A stretch of DNA of 64,000 nt. Source: Stygiobacter sp043807765 (lineage in GTDB: Bacteria > Bacteroidota > Ignavibacteria > Ignavibacteriales > Melioribacteraceae). The notes beneath the pieces are model-generated. The model did no database searches and was not told the origin of the DNA. It was given only the letters and a program-made list of their open reading frames with translations. The translations under genes were made by a program, and so were the position numbers. Shown here in pieces: positions 8,609-18,700 of this stretch (the stretch's first letter is position 1; each line of letters opens with the position of its first letter). The DNA is taken from assembly GCA_043807765.1 (NCBI GenBank), contig JAZDFQ010000054.1, forward strand, positions 34,001-98,000, given 5' to 3'.

Positions 8609-9526
8609 ATGAAAAAACAATTACTTGCTTTACTATTTTTAGTCATTGGCGTATCAAATTTGCTTGCGCAAGCAGCCTCAGTTCAATGGGATTGTACTGC
8701 TGATACAAACCCAACTACAACTGTGGGAAATGTTGTTCCTCAGCCAATAATTGGCAGCAAGTTTGATATTCGTGATTATAATGGTACAACTTCAACAGGA
8801 CCACTTTCTGTAACTCAACAAAGATGGTGGCCAGGCAAAGATGCTGCTGGTGCTACAATTTCTTGGGGTCTAGAAACAAAACCACTAGCTGATAGATATA
8901 TTCAAATTGAAGTTGCGCCTAAAGCCGGATACAATTTCAATATTAGTAAGGTTGAAATGTACATGGCAGCTGGTGGAACAGACGCAATGCGAGCGAATGT
9001 TGCGTTTTCAGCTGATCCTACTTTTTCTCCATCAACATCAATCTCTGATACAATTAAGTTAAAACAAGGAAAAACAAAGGCTGAGGACACAGTTATTGTT
9101 TATTCCGGCAATGTTGAAGTTAAAGCAGGCGGAAAGTTTTTAGTAAGAATATTTCCTTGGTACACCGGGGGTGCATCTACTTCTAAATATGTTTATTTGC
9201 AAAAGGTTTCTGTAACCGGAACTACTTCTCCGGGTACTTCCGTAGAAGAATCTTCTTTACCGGTAGAATTTAATCTTAACCAGAACTATCCAAACCCATT
9301 TAACCCATCAACAAAAATTTCTTTCTCGTTGCCAAAAGAAGGAGTTACCAAGCTTACTGTCTATGATCTCTTGGGAAATCAAATCACTACTTTGGTGAAA
9401 GAAAAGTTAAGTGCCGGAACTCATTCTGTAAATTTTGATGCAACAAATCTTCCTAGCGGAGTTTATCTGTATTCTTTAATTTCCGGCAATTATACTTCAA
9501 CTAAAAAAATGACTTTGATTAAATAA
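8609..9526 (+). CDS. secreted single-module protein with T9SS sorting domain
   Basis: No enzyme family is recognised. The 305-residue precursor has a signal peptide (LLAQA near 22), one beta-rich module (about 23-205) and a T9SS C-terminal domain (NYPNPFNPSTKISF onward). The module shares a pattern with the N-terminus of the pectin methylesterase at 23866: APKAGYNFNISKVE.MYMAA against APKAGVQLNVTKLSVSIAA, then a SADPTF/STDATF block, KFLVRIFPW/KIYVRIYPW and a final VTGT/ISGT strand. This suggests a stand-alone copy of a carbohydrate-binding or adhesive module displayed on the cell surface. A good ribosome-binding site (GGAGG) precedes the ATG. A terminator follows at 9544-9593. Confidence 0.8.
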   Translation: MKKQLLALLFLVIGVSNLLAQAASVQWDCTADTNPTTTVGNVVPQPIIGSKFDIRDYNGTTSTGPLSVTQQRWWPGKDAAGATISWGLETKPLADRYIQIEVAPKAGYNFNISKVEMYMAAGGTDAMRANVAFSADPTFSPSTSISDTIKLKQGKTKAEDTVIVYSGNVEVKAGGKFLVRIFPWYTGGASTSKYVYLQKVSVTGTTSPGTSVEESSLPVEFNLNQNYPNPFNPSTKISFSLPKEGVTKLTVYDLLGNQITTLVKEKLSAGTHSVNFDATNLPSGVYLYSLISGNYTSTKKMTLIK

Positions 9527-9543
9527 GCAGGCTGATTTTATGT

Positions 9544-9593
9544 AAAAGGCATTAATTCAATATTTGGCTTGATTGGGTTAGTGCCTTTTTTTT
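9544..9593 (+). terminator. rho-independent terminator after 8609 gene
   Basis: AAAAGGCATTAA pairs with TTAGTGCCTTTT across a ~25-nt loop and the right arm runs into a stretch of nine T. It separates the 8609 gene from the GH105 operon. Confidence 0.75.
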
Positions 9594-9655
9594 CTCTGGT
9601 TGTGAATATTTGGATTAATAATTGTCTTAATAGAAAAGAAACTTAGAAGGGACAC

Positions 9656-10861
9656 ATGTTAACTAAAAGAATTGTACTACAATTAATTTTTGTTTTGGTG
9701 ATAAGCTGTTCAATTTTTGCCGGCGGAGGCGGCAAGGTAGATAAATCTTGGTCAACAAAAATCGCTCAATCATTTATGGAAAGAACTCCGCTCTACATTG
9801 TTTATGGTGAAAACCCAACAAAGCAAAAATGGAACTATGAACAAGGATTAATGCTAAACGCTATGCGCCAAATGTACTATCACACCAAAGACAAAAAATA
9901 TTTTGAATACGTTAAACGTAATCTGGACCAGAATGTTCAGTTGGATGGAAGTATTTCTACATATAGAATTGATGATTATAACATTGATCAAGTGGGTCCC
10001 GGACGGGCTTTACTTTTTACATACGAGATGACCAAAGATATTAAATACAAGAAAGCTGCCGACTCATTACGCAAGCAATTAGCCGGTCACCCTAGAACAA
10101 AAGCGGGTGGTTATTGGCACAAGAAAATTTATCCGTGGCAAATGTGGCTGGACGGACTGTATATGGGCGAACCTTTCTACGCCGAATATTCTAAAACATT
10201 TAACTCATCAAAAGACTTTGATGACATTGCTCATCAATTTGAAGTGATTTATAGTAAAACGAGAGATGCAAAAACCGGTTTGCTATATCATGCTTGGGAT
10301 GAAAGCAAAGAACAGAAATGGGCTAACAAAGAAACCGGGCAATCTGCACACTTTTGGGGAAGAGCTGTTGGCTGGTACATGATGGCTCTTGTTGATGTTC
10401 TCGATTTCATTCCGAAGAATCATCCTAAGAGAAAAATGCTTATTACGCAATTCAAAGAAATGAGCGACGTACTTATGAAGTTCAGAGATGAGAAATCAAA
10501 GGTTTGGTATCAGCTTCTTGATTTACTGGAACGCAAACCAAATTATCTAGAAGCTTCCGGTTCTGCAATGTTTGTTTACGCATTTGCCAAAGGTGCTAAC
10601 AAAGGTTACTTGAATAAGAGATTTCTGAAACACGCAAAAGAATCATGGGATGGAATGAAGCGCGAGTTTGTTGTAGTTGATGAAACCGGCGCAATCAATT
10701 TAGAAAAAACTTGTCAGGGTGCCGGATTAGGCGGCAAACCTTACCGTGACGGAACGTTTGAATATTACATGAGTGAGAAAATCCGCACAAATGATTTTAA
10801 AGGATACGGACCATTTCTCTTGGCTGCAATCGAACTGGAAAAAGCCAAAATTAAACTTTGA
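9656..10861 (+). CDS. unsaturated rhamnogalacturonyl hydrolase, GH105
   Basis: Hydrolyses the unsaturated uronyl residue left at the non-reducing end of oligogalacturonides or rhamnogalacturonan I fragments after lyase cleavage. The 401-residue precursor carries a signal peptide (cleavage near ~22) and an (alpha/alpha)6 barrel. Family features: KWNYEQGLMLNAM, MWLDGLYMGEPFYAEY with the presumed catalytic Asp166 (equivalent to Asp143 of Bacillus YteR), QSAHFWGRAVGWYMMALVD, and the ending KTCQGAGLGG then GYGPFLLAAIEL. Length is normal. AGAAGGG precedes the ATG. Only 7 bp separate it from the CE12 gene, and GH28 and CE8 follow, forming a backbone-processing operon. Confidence 0.94.
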   Translation: MLTKRIVLQLIFVLVISCSIFAGGGGKVDKSWSTKIAQSFMERTPLYIVYGENPTKQKWNYEQGLMLNAMRQMYYHTKDKKYFEYVKRNLDQNVQLDGSISTYRIDDYNIDQVGPGRALLFTYEMTKDIKYKKAADSLRKQLAGHPRTKAGGYWHKKIYPWQMWLDGLYMGEPFYAEYSKTFNSSKDFDDIAHQFEVIYSKTRDAKTGLLYHAWDESKEQKWANKETGQSAHFWGRAVGWYMMALVDVLDFIPKNHPKRKMLITQFKEMSDVLMKFRDEKSKVWYQLLDLLERKPNYLEASGSAMFVYAFAKGANKGYLNKRFLKHAKESWDGMKREFVVVDETGAINLEKTCQGAGLGGKPYRDGTFEYYMSEKIRTNDFKGYGPFLLAAIELEKAKIKL

Positions 10862-10868
10862 GGAAAGA

Positions 10869-12377
10869 ATGAAATTATTTTTTAGAATAACTATTCTTTT
10901 ACTTGCGGCTATTATTTCAATTGCGTGGTTTCTTCCGCAAGAGAAAATTACTGTCTTCTTAATTGGTGATTCTACTTGCGCAAATAAACCTCTAGATGAC
11001 TTTCCGGAACGTGGGTGGGGGCAAGTATTTCAAAACTTTTTAAAAAGCGATGTAGTAATTGAAAACCATGCTGTAAATGGAAGAAGCACAAAAAGTTTTA
11101 GATCTATGGGACATTGGCAAAAAGTTTACGATAATCTGAAGCCGGGCGATTATGTTTTCATTCAGTTTGGTCATAACGATTCGAAAGTTACTGATACAAC
11201 ACGCTACGCAGAAGCTCACACCGATTACAAGAAGAACTTAATCCGTTACATTGAAGAAATCAGAAGCAAAGGCGCAAGCCCGGTTTTGTTAACTCCGGTT
11301 AACAGAAGAAAATATGATGAACAAGGTAAGTTCATTGATCAGCATGCCGATTACCCGCTTGTAGTTCGTGAAGTTGCCGCTGAACTAAATGTTCCGTTGA
11401 TTGATGTACATAAAACGAGCCTTGAATTGTTTTCGAAACTTGGAGTTGAAAATTCTAAGAAGCTGTTTATAATAAGTGTTAAACCGGACGTATTTAAGTC
11501 ACTTCCAAAAGGTAGAGAAGACAATACGCACTTTACACGCGAAGGAGCTATTGAAGTTGCTAAGATGGTCGTTGAAGGAATTAAAACTGTAGGTCTTCCG
11601 CTGGAAAAATATCTTAAGAATGATTTGCCTTTTTCAAATGTGGGTGATGGTAAAATTGTAGCTCTCGATTATTTCTTCAACCACGAACTCAAAAAAGATA
11701 AAGATGGAAAGGAAGTTCAGTTCCATTACACTTGGGAGGACAAAGAGAATTCCGGTTTTTATGAGTTAGGTAATATGATTGAAAATTTTGGCGCGGGAAT
11801 ATATGAAGTTCCGGCTTCGCCAAAATATGATGAACTGAAAAAAGTAAGTATGTATATAATTGTTGATCCGGATACTCCGAAAGAAACAACCTCTCCTAAT
11901 TTTATGTCGGACTCAGCAATCGTTGAAATCGAAAAGTGGGTAAAAGAAGGGGGCGTTCTTGTTTTAATGGCAAACGATGCTGGCAATTGCGAGTTTGAAA
12001 ATTTGAACAAGCTTTCGGAAAAGTTTGGAATTCATTTTAACGAAGTAAGCCGAAACAGATTAACCGGAACTGAATTCTACAAAGGCAAGTTTGATAAATT
12101 TCCAGAACACCCAATCTTCAATGGTGTCAACGCAGTTTATCTAAAAGAAATTTCTACGCTGAAATTATCTTCGCCGGCTGAAGCGCTCTTCACAGATGGT
12201 GAAGATGTTATAATGGCTTGTTCAAAAGTTGGAAATGGATTTGTGTTTGCACTTGGCGATCCATGGATTTACAACGAATATTACGATAACCGGAAACTTC
12301 CGTTAGAATTTGAAAATTACAAAGCCGCGAAAAATTTGTTCGCTTGGCTGTTGGAAAAATCTAAACGTGTGCGTTAA
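10869..12377 (+). CDS. rhamnogalacturonan acetylesterase (CE12, SGNH) fused to a DUF4350/GATase-like domain
   Basis: Removes acetyl groups from rhamnogalacturonan so hydrolases and lyases can act. I start at ATG 10869 (AGGAAAGA upstream), giving 502 residues; the longer open frame upstream overlaps GH105 and looks fortuitous. An N-terminal signal or anchor (residues 1-24) precedes the SGNH blocks: GDSTCANK with Ser35, NHAVNGRS with Gly71, FIQFGHNDS with Asn103, and REDNTHFTREG with Asp218/His221. From ~245 a second domain of ~255 residues begins (KIVALDYFFNHE, later YIIVDPDTPKE and WVKEGGVLVLMANDAGN), resembling the class-I glutamine-amidotransferase-like DUF4350 fold without an evident catalytic Cys. 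Such domains accompany GH105 proteins in Bacteroidota; its role here is unknown. Confidence 0.88.
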   Translation: MKLFFRITILLLAAIISIAWFLPQEKITVFLIGDSTCANKPLDDFPERGWGQVFQNFLKSDVVIENHAVNGRSTKSFRSMGHWQKVYDNLKPGDYVFIQFGHNDSKVTDTTRYAEAHTDYKKNLIRYIEEIRSKGASPVLLTPVNRRKYDEQGKFIDQHADYPLVVREVAAELNVPLIDVHKTSLELFSKLGVENSKKLFIISVKPDVFKSLPKGREDNTHFTREGAIEVAKMVVEGIKTVGLPLEKYLKNDLPFSNVGDGKIVALDYFFNHELKKDKDGKEVQFHYTWEDKENSGFYELGNMIENFGAGIYEVPASPKYDELKKVSMYIIVDPDTPKETTSPNFMSDSAIVEIEKWVKEGGVLVLMANDAGNCEFENLNKLSEKFGIHFNEVSRNRLTGTEFYKGKFDKFPEHPIFNGVNAVYLKEISTLKLSSPAEALFTDGEDVIMACSKVGNGFVFALGDPWIYNEYYDNRKLPLEFENYKAAKNLFAWLLEKSKRVR

Positions 12378-12392
12378 TTATAGGGTGAGTAA

Positions 12393-14066
12393 ATGAGAAA
12401 AGTTTTTACGTTAGCTTTATTACTTTTTGTTTGCAACAGCTTTTCATCGGCTCAAGGCAAATATGATTTTGCAAAGTATTTCAAGAATCTTCCATTCAAA
12501 ATGCAAGCTCTAACAATCCCAAAGTTCCCAAATAAGGTTTTTAATATCAAACAGTATGGTGCTGTTGGTGATGGAATAACAACCAATACAGAAGCATTTG
12601 CAAAAGCAATTGATGCTTGCGCAAAAGCTGGCGGCGGTAAAGTTCTTGTTCCGGCTGGAATGTGGTTAACCGGTCCAATTCATTTTAAGGATAATGTTAA
12701 TCTGCATTTAGAAATCGGCTCGCACATCCAATTCTCAAAAAATTATGATGACTATCCGCTATTGCAAAGCAATTGGGAAGGTGTTGATCAATACAGATGT
12801 ACTTCACCTATTAGTGGAAGGAATTTGAAAAATATTGCGATCACCGGAAATGGAATTCTTGACGGCAGCGGCGAAGTCTGGCGAATGGTTAAGAAAAACA
12901 AACTCACATCTCCTCAATGGAAAGAGCTTACTGCTTCTGGCGGAATTGTTGATGTGAAAGGTGATACTTGGTATCCAACAAAAGAAGCAATGGAGTATTT
13001 AGACTTTGCAGCGAAACTGAAAAAAGAGGGAAGAACAATTACGCGGGAAGAAGCCGAGAAGTACAAAATTTTCTTCCGTCCGGTTATGCTGAGTTTTATC
13101 GAGTGCAAAAATGTTTGGCTTGATGGAGTAACATTCCAGAATTCTCCGGCATGGAATCTTCATCCGCTTCTTTGCGAAAATGTTTTGGTTACAAATTTGA
13201 ATGTTCGCAATCCGTGGTACTCTCAAAATGGCGATGGAATTGATGTTGACGCTTGCAAAAATGTTTTAATCTACAATTGCAAATTTGATGTTGGCGACGA
13301 TGCAATTTGTATGAAGTCCGGCAAAGATGCTGAAGGAAGAAAGCGCGGTAGAGCAACTGAGAATGTAGTCGTTCAAGACTGTATTGTTTATCACGGTCAC
13401 GGCGGCTTTACAATCGGAAGCGAAATGTCCGGTGGAGTCCGCAACATTAAAGTTGATAACTGTAATTTCATTGGGACTGACATCGGATTGCGCTTCAAGA
13501 GCACACGCGGACGCGGCGGAGTAGTTGAGAATATTTGGGTAAGTAATATTTTTATGAAAGATATTCCAACCGACGCGCTAAGTTTTAATATGTATTACGG
13601 CGGTTTCTCGCCATCAGATGCTAAGCCGGCAGATGAAAAATCCAAAGAAGCTAAGGCTGTTGAAGTGAATGACGGAACTCCGATTTTCAGAAATATCTAC
13701 ATGAAGAATATTTATTGCGACGGAGCTAAAGACGCGATTGTAATTCAAGGATTGCCGGAAATGAGCATCAAAGCAATTGAAGTTGAGAACTGCGTTATGA
13801 AAACCGATAGAGGAATTTCGATTTTTGATGCGGACGGGATAAAAATATCTTCAACAAAAATTATTTCTAACTCTCCGGTAGTAAGAATCAATCAAAGCAA
13901 AAACGTTTTGTTTAATAACTTTGAGCCGGTTGGCAGCGGCACTTTAATTAAGCTCGATGGCGCAAAAACTTCCTCAATTGTATTTCAAGGAAAAAATTCT
14001 TCCGAGTTGAAAGAAAAAACTCAATTTGGTGAAGGCGTTCCTCAAAGTGCTGTTATTACTAAGTAG
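12393..14066 (+). CDS. polygalacturonase-type glycoside hydrolase, GH28
   Basis: Hydrolyses alpha-1,4-galacturonosyl (or rhamnogalacturonan/xylogalacturonan) linkages with inversion. The 557-residue precursor has a signal peptide (SSAQ, residues 18-21), the usual N-terminal lead NIKQYGAVGDGITTNTEAF (~51) and a beta-helix. Active-site motifs: NGDGID (Asp281), GDDAI (Asp302/Asp303), YHGHGGFTIGSE (~333) and LRFKSTRGRGG (Lys/Arg of the RIK-type motif). An insertion of about 60 residues (180-235, KGDTWYPTKEAMEYLDF and so on) is seen in large Bacteroidota GH28 enzymes. It sits 15 bp after CE12 and 10 bp before CE8, in one operon. No sorting domain, so probably periplasmic; exo or endo mode cannot be told. 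Confidence 0.94.
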   Translation: MRKVFTLALLLFVCNSFSSAQGKYDFAKYFKNLPFKMQALTIPKFPNKVFNIKQYGAVGDGITTNTEAFAKAIDACAKAGGGKVLVPAGMWLTGPIHFKDNVNLHLEIGSHIQFSKNYDDYPLLQSNWEGVDQYRCTSPISGRNLKNIAITGNGILDGSGEVWRMVKKNKLTSPQWKELTASGGIVDVKGDTWYPTKEAMEYLDFAAKLKKEGRTITREEAEKYKIFFRPVMLSFIECKNVWLDGVTFQNSPAWNLHPLLCENVLVTNLNVRNPWYSQNGDGIDVDACKNVLIYNCKFDVGDDAICMKSGKDAEGRKRGRATENVVVQDCIVYHGHGGFTIGSEMSGGVRNIKVDNCNFIGTDIGLRFKSTRGRGGVVENIWVSNIFMKDIPTDALSFNMYYGGFSPSDAKPADEKSKEAKAVEVNDGTPIFRNIYMKNIYCDGAKDAIVIQGLPEMSIKAIEVENCVMKTDRGISIFDADGIKISSTKIISNSPVVRINQSKNVLFNNFEPVGSGTLIKLDGAKTSSIVFQGKNSSELKEKTQFGEGVPQSAVITK

Positions 14067-14076
14067 AGTGAACCAT

Positions 14077-15318
14077 ATGAAACTTGTTAAGAATTTATTC
14101 TTGTTTGCATTCTTTCTCACTCTAAGCGTTCAAGCCCAAGAGAAAAGATTTATTACAGTTGCTCAAGATGGCAGCGGGGATTTTAAAACAATAACTGCTG
14201 CAATTCAGTCGCTTTCATATTTTAATTATCAGCGCACTGTAATATTTGTTAAGGACGGAATTTATAACGAGAAAATACGAATAGACCAAGACTACGTTAC
14301 TCTACGCGGCGAGAGCAGAGATAAAACTATTCTTCAATATTCTCAGCTTCGTACTGATTGGATTGCAAACAAAGACTCGCTCGGTGCTGCTGTAATCAAT
14401 CTCAATGGTGATGATTTTATTCTAGAGAATATGACTGTTGAAAACACTCAGCCGCAAGTTGGTCCTCACGCATTTACAATTTATGGAACGGGAACGCGAA
14501 CAGTAATTTTGAATTGCAATGTGTTGAGCAAAGGCGGAGATACGGTTTCACTTTGGGATTACAAGACGGGAATGTACTATCACGCAAATTGTTCTTTTGT
14601 TGGAGCTGTGGATTTTGTTTGTCCGCGCGGCTGGTGCTTCATCCGCGATTCAAAATTTTACGAAGTGAAGCAGACAGCGGCAATCTGGCATGCCGGCGGA
14701 GATAACATCAACCAAAAGTTTGTAATTGTGAATTCGCAGTTCGACGGTGTAAAAGGATTTGAACTTGGGCGTCATCATTACGAAGCTCAGTTCTATCTTA
14801 TTGATTGCGTTTTTTCCGATAGTATGAGCACACGACCGATATTTAGAGTTAGTTATCCAAACGAACCGGAAAGAGAAAGACCATTTAATTGGGGACCACG
14901 TTATTACTACAGTGATAATAAATCGAACATGCAGTTGGATTGGAATATTAACAATCTTCAAACTGCTGTTGGTTCACCGAGCAAAAACCAAATTACACCA
15001 ATGTGGACGTTTGATGGCATGTGGGATCCGGAAAGCAAAGAAGGTCCAAAAGTTATTTCTTATCAAATTAAAGACAAATTTCTGATACTTGAGTTAAGTG
15101 AAAAAGTAACTGTTATTGGCAAGCCTGAGCTAGTTTCTTCATCCGGTGAAAGACTGGTTTATGTCGATGGAGCTGGTTCGGATACAGTACGCTTCTTAAC
15201 TAACTCAGTGTTAGATAGTAATAAATTGGATGGACTTAAGGTTGTTTCCGGTAGTATATCTGGTACAACCGCTGGAATTTTTGAAAGGTTAGCGGATTTT
15301 AGAAAGCTACCTAAATAG
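14077..15318 (+). CDS. divergent pectinesterase-like protein, CE8
   Basis: Beta-helix protein of the pectin methylesterase family. The ATG at 14077 is chosen because it starts a clear signal peptide (MKLVKNLFLFAFFLTLS); the longer frame overlaps GH28. Of 413 residues, about 22-315 are CE8, opening with FITVAQDGSGDFKTITAAIQ. The nucleophile block is kept as GAVDFVCPRG, and LGRHHYE replaces the usual LGRPW. The canonical YQDT block is replaced by SLWDYKTG, so the Asp may persist but the oxyanion-hole Gln is not evident. The last ~100 residues form an Ig-like tail. Activity on methylated pectin is likely but less sure than for the CE8 at 23866. Last gene of the 9656-15318 operon. Confidence 0.82.
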   Translation: MKLVKNLFLFAFFLTLSVQAQEKRFITVAQDGSGDFKTITAAIQSLSYFNYQRTVIFVKDGIYNEKIRIDQDYVTLRGESRDKTILQYSQLRTDWIANKDSLGAAVINLNGDDFILENMTVENTQPQVGPHAFTIYGTGTRTVILNCNVLSKGGDTVSLWDYKTGMYYHANCSFVGAVDFVCPRGWCFIRDSKFYEVKQTAAIWHAGGDNINQKFVIVNSQFDGVKGFELGRHHYEAQFYLIDCVFSDSMSTRPIFRVSYPNEPERERPFNWGPRYYYSDNKSNMQLDWNINNLQTAVGSPSKNQITPMWTFDGMWDPESKEGPKVISYQIKDKFLILELSEKVTVIGKPELVSSSGERLVYVDGAGSDTVRFLTNSVLDSNKLDGLKVVSGSISGTTAGIFERLADFRKLPK

Positions 15319-15708
15319 ATATACTGCTTTTAGTAAATACAAGAATTCTGTAGATTTTCCTTTGACGGAAAGAATATTTTTACGAAATTTAGTTAGCAAT
15401 TAAGTAAACGATGAAGTAAACACATACTTTATCAGCAAGAAAGGAAAATAAGGAGTAATTACAAATTGTATTTCTTACTATTTCCAAATGAAAATAAGTG
15501 CACCTCTTCAAAAAATCGTCAACCATGGTTGTTCCACATATTATCAAAAAACAAAAAACTTATTAACCAAATTAAACTGATTCGAACAGAAGAAAACCAT
15601 GTTGCACTAAATTTTCTTGTTCAAAAGTATTTGCAGTAATGAGGTATAATTAATTCATGATGTTCTTATGAATGTTTCAGCAAATATCATTTCAAAAGAG
15701 GAGAAAAA
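15319..15708. other. 390-bp regulatory gap upstream of the TonB receptor
   Basis: AT-rich noncoding stretch before the receptor operon. It holds a TAAACGAT site at 15405-15412 in the context AAGTAAACGATGAAGTAAAC, and a TATAAT-like hexamer near 15645-15650 that could be a -10 box. A strong ribosome-binding site (GAGGAG) ends the region. I see no open frame or RNA gene. Confidence 0.4.
15405..15412 (+). promoter_or_regulatory. candidate regulator site TAAACGAT upstream of TonB receptor
   Basis: AGTAAACGATGAAGTAA here closely matches AGTAAAGGATAAAGTTA upstream of lacI at 29874-29890 (three differences in 17). It lies ~300 bp before the receptor ATG. This extended match is the best support for a shared operator. 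Confidence 0.35.
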
Positions 15709-18700
15709 ATGATTCATAAGTCAAACCGCATGTTGAGCATTACAATTCTCGTATTTTCAGCTTTTATTTTATTGTCGGGAATTACTTATGCTCAGGGCAA
15801 GATTGTTGGTAAAATTATCGACCCCAACACAAAGGAGCCCATATTTGGCGCTAGTATTGTACTAGTAAATTCTAATATTGGTGCACTGTCCGATCCAGAA
15901 GGTGATTTCATTATTGTAAACGTACCAGTTGGTGTCTATTCGGTTACAGCTAGCTTGATTGGTACAACAAAGATTACTAAGACAAACGTAGTTGTTTCGC
16001 AAGGACAAACTACACGTGTTGATTTTGAACTTGTTGAAACAGCGTTGTTAAATCAAGAGATGGTAATTACAGCCAAGCGAGATATTCTCCACAAAGAAGT
16101 ATCAAGCAGTCAAATTGTTATTACCAAGGATCAGATAAGTGAAGCAGCGGGTGTTAGAACTCTTCAAGATTTTCTTTCTACACAAGCTGGAATTACAAAT
16201 AGCGATTACTTGAATATCCGTGGGGGAAGGCCATCAGAAACCGGTACAATGGTTAATGGGCTTACATACGTAAACGCTAGAGTTGGAAAAGCAGAATCGT
16301 TTATTCCAACTAGTGCCGTTGAACAAGTTTCATTGAAAGCCGGCGGTATGAATGCTGAATACGGAGATTTCCGTTCCGGTCTTATTAGTGTTACAACTAA
16401 AACCGGTACAAAAAGCGGCTATCATGGAACTTTCAGTTTTACCCAAAGTCCGGCACAAATGAAAAGATTTGGTAAATCACTTTATGATCCGATGAATAAC
16501 TATTTAAGACCTCATCAGGATCCCGATATTGCATTTATAGGCGTTACAGAAGCTATTAATCAAGGCTTCATAACAGCTTATGATAAACAACAATTTCCAA
16601 CTTATTCAGCCTTCACCGGGTTTATTACCGCTGCTAAAAATCTGCCTGCTGGCTGGAAAGCTAGCTTAAAACCGGGCGAAACTGTTAGTCCGGTTAATCT
16701 CTATTTATATGATTCATGGATGCACATGGTTAACCCCGATTTTGATAAGTTGAACGCTAAGATACGCGATCTAAATGCCAAGGGATTAAATGTAGGTGCG
16801 GAGATAACAGATCAGAACCTAAAGGATTTATTTAGTAATCATGCAAATAAAGAAGGCAAGTATGCAGACTTCAATTTTGACGGAGGATTTGGCGGACCGA
16901 TTCCTTTGCTAAGTGAAGAACTTGGCGATGCAACGTTTTATTTATCAAATACTACAAACCGCAATTCCTATATACAACCTCAAGAACTTGATTATAATCT
17001 AAGCAGTTCTACAATGCTTAGCTTAAAATCAGATTTAACAAGTAACATTACATTAAAATTGACCGGTATTTACGGCTATCAAAAGGGTATGAATCCGGCA
17101 CGCGGTGCCGATAGTGAACCGGCAAACTTAGCTATAGCTACCGGCTTATCAGGTGTATATACCGGTCTTGATAGAGGAAATTTTATGCCGGAAAATAATA
17201 TCCCTCTATATATTGGTTCGGGTAGTAACTACGCACCGGGTCAATACTGGTATTATCAAACAATGTTACAACCGTGGATTCAAAAAAATCTTTTGATAGG
17301 ATTGAATCTTACACATGCATTAAGTTCAACTTCATTTTATGAATTTACCGGTAGTTATCAAACCACAAAAGAGAATATCAATCCGGATCTAAGCACACCA
17401 AGAAATAATTCTGTTCTTGCATATTTAGGTCCTATTCCTCTCACAGAAATGCCTTATGGAAGAAGAATTCTTAATGTAGGTCAATCAGTTGATACTATTG
17501 CCGGATGGCAATTCGATCAATACTATGCAGTGCCCGGTTTAAGCAGCGATAGATTTGACAGCAAAGGTGGTGTTTATTATGATAATTCTTTGACAAAACA
17601 ATTGAGATTGAAATTCAATTTTGGAAGTCAAATTTCCAAAATGCATTATATGAAGGCCGGCGTGGAATTCTTGAAAGTTGACCTAGAAAATAAAAGATGG
17701 TCTTACTGGCCTACTCAAGGTCCGTTAAGTATGTACGAGTATAATTTTGATGTATCACCACGTACACTAGGCGCATATGTACAAGACGAAATTACATTTG
17801 AAGATATGGTTGCAAACATTGGCGTACGTATGGATTATTACAGTTTTGGCGATGCGGTTTGGCCAACAGGAAACCCATGGGATGGTGATGCGTTTGCCGC
17901 TCCATCTTGGACTCCTTCAAACTATTTAGAAATACTTCAATCGGGTAGATCAATTATTTGGGAACATTGGAATCAATTAAACGATCAATATGTAGCTGCG
18001 GGTAAAGAACCTTTACTTCAACCGGTTGCTACTCATATTACTTTCAGTCCAAGATTTGGAATTTCTTTTCCGATTACCGAAAGAGCAAAATTCTATTTTA
18101 ATTACGGACATTTCAGAAGCTTACCACCGTTAAGCGAAATGTTTATGTATGATTTTAGATATGATACTCAGAAAGGTGGAATTGCTGAGCTTGGCAATCC
18201 AAATCTTTCTCCATCAAAAACTATTCAATATGAATTAGGTGTTGATTACAATTTGTTTGATGAATACTTAGTTCACATAGCGGGATATTATAAAGATGTA
18301 ACCGGCGAAGTAAGAACACTTACATATACGCCAACAACTGCCGGTATTGCAAGATATAGATTCAGAACTAATGACAGCTATAGAGCTACTCAAGGTCTCG
18401 ATGTTCAAATTACAAAAGCAATCGGTAGTTGGGTAACCGGTTGGTTAAATGTTGGTTACACATATACAAGTGGTGGAAATACGGGTAGAAGCGGAGTTTT
18501 CCAAGATGAAGCAGCCAATATTGCACCGAGTGCTTTTGAATATGCTAATCCCGGAAGACCAGATCCTGTTCCACAGATTAAAGCAAATATTAATTTCAAA
18601 AGTCCGGAAGACTGGGGATATTTTCTAGGTGGTTGGAATTTAAGTTTGATGCCGAACTGGAGACAAGGAGATCTTTTCAGATACAATCCTCGTAATGTTG

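Noticed and set aside
10773..10868. Longer N-terminus for the CE12 gene
   Set aside because: Would overlap GH105 out of frame and bury the signal segment; ATG 10869 has a ribosome-binding site.
14026..14076. Longer N-terminus for the second CE8 gene
   Set aside because: Overlaps the GH28 gene; the signal peptide begins at 14077.
15645..15650. TATAAT as sigma70 -10 box of the receptor operon
   Set aside because: No -35 at proper spacing and Bacteroidota-type promoters use other boxes; kept only as a note.
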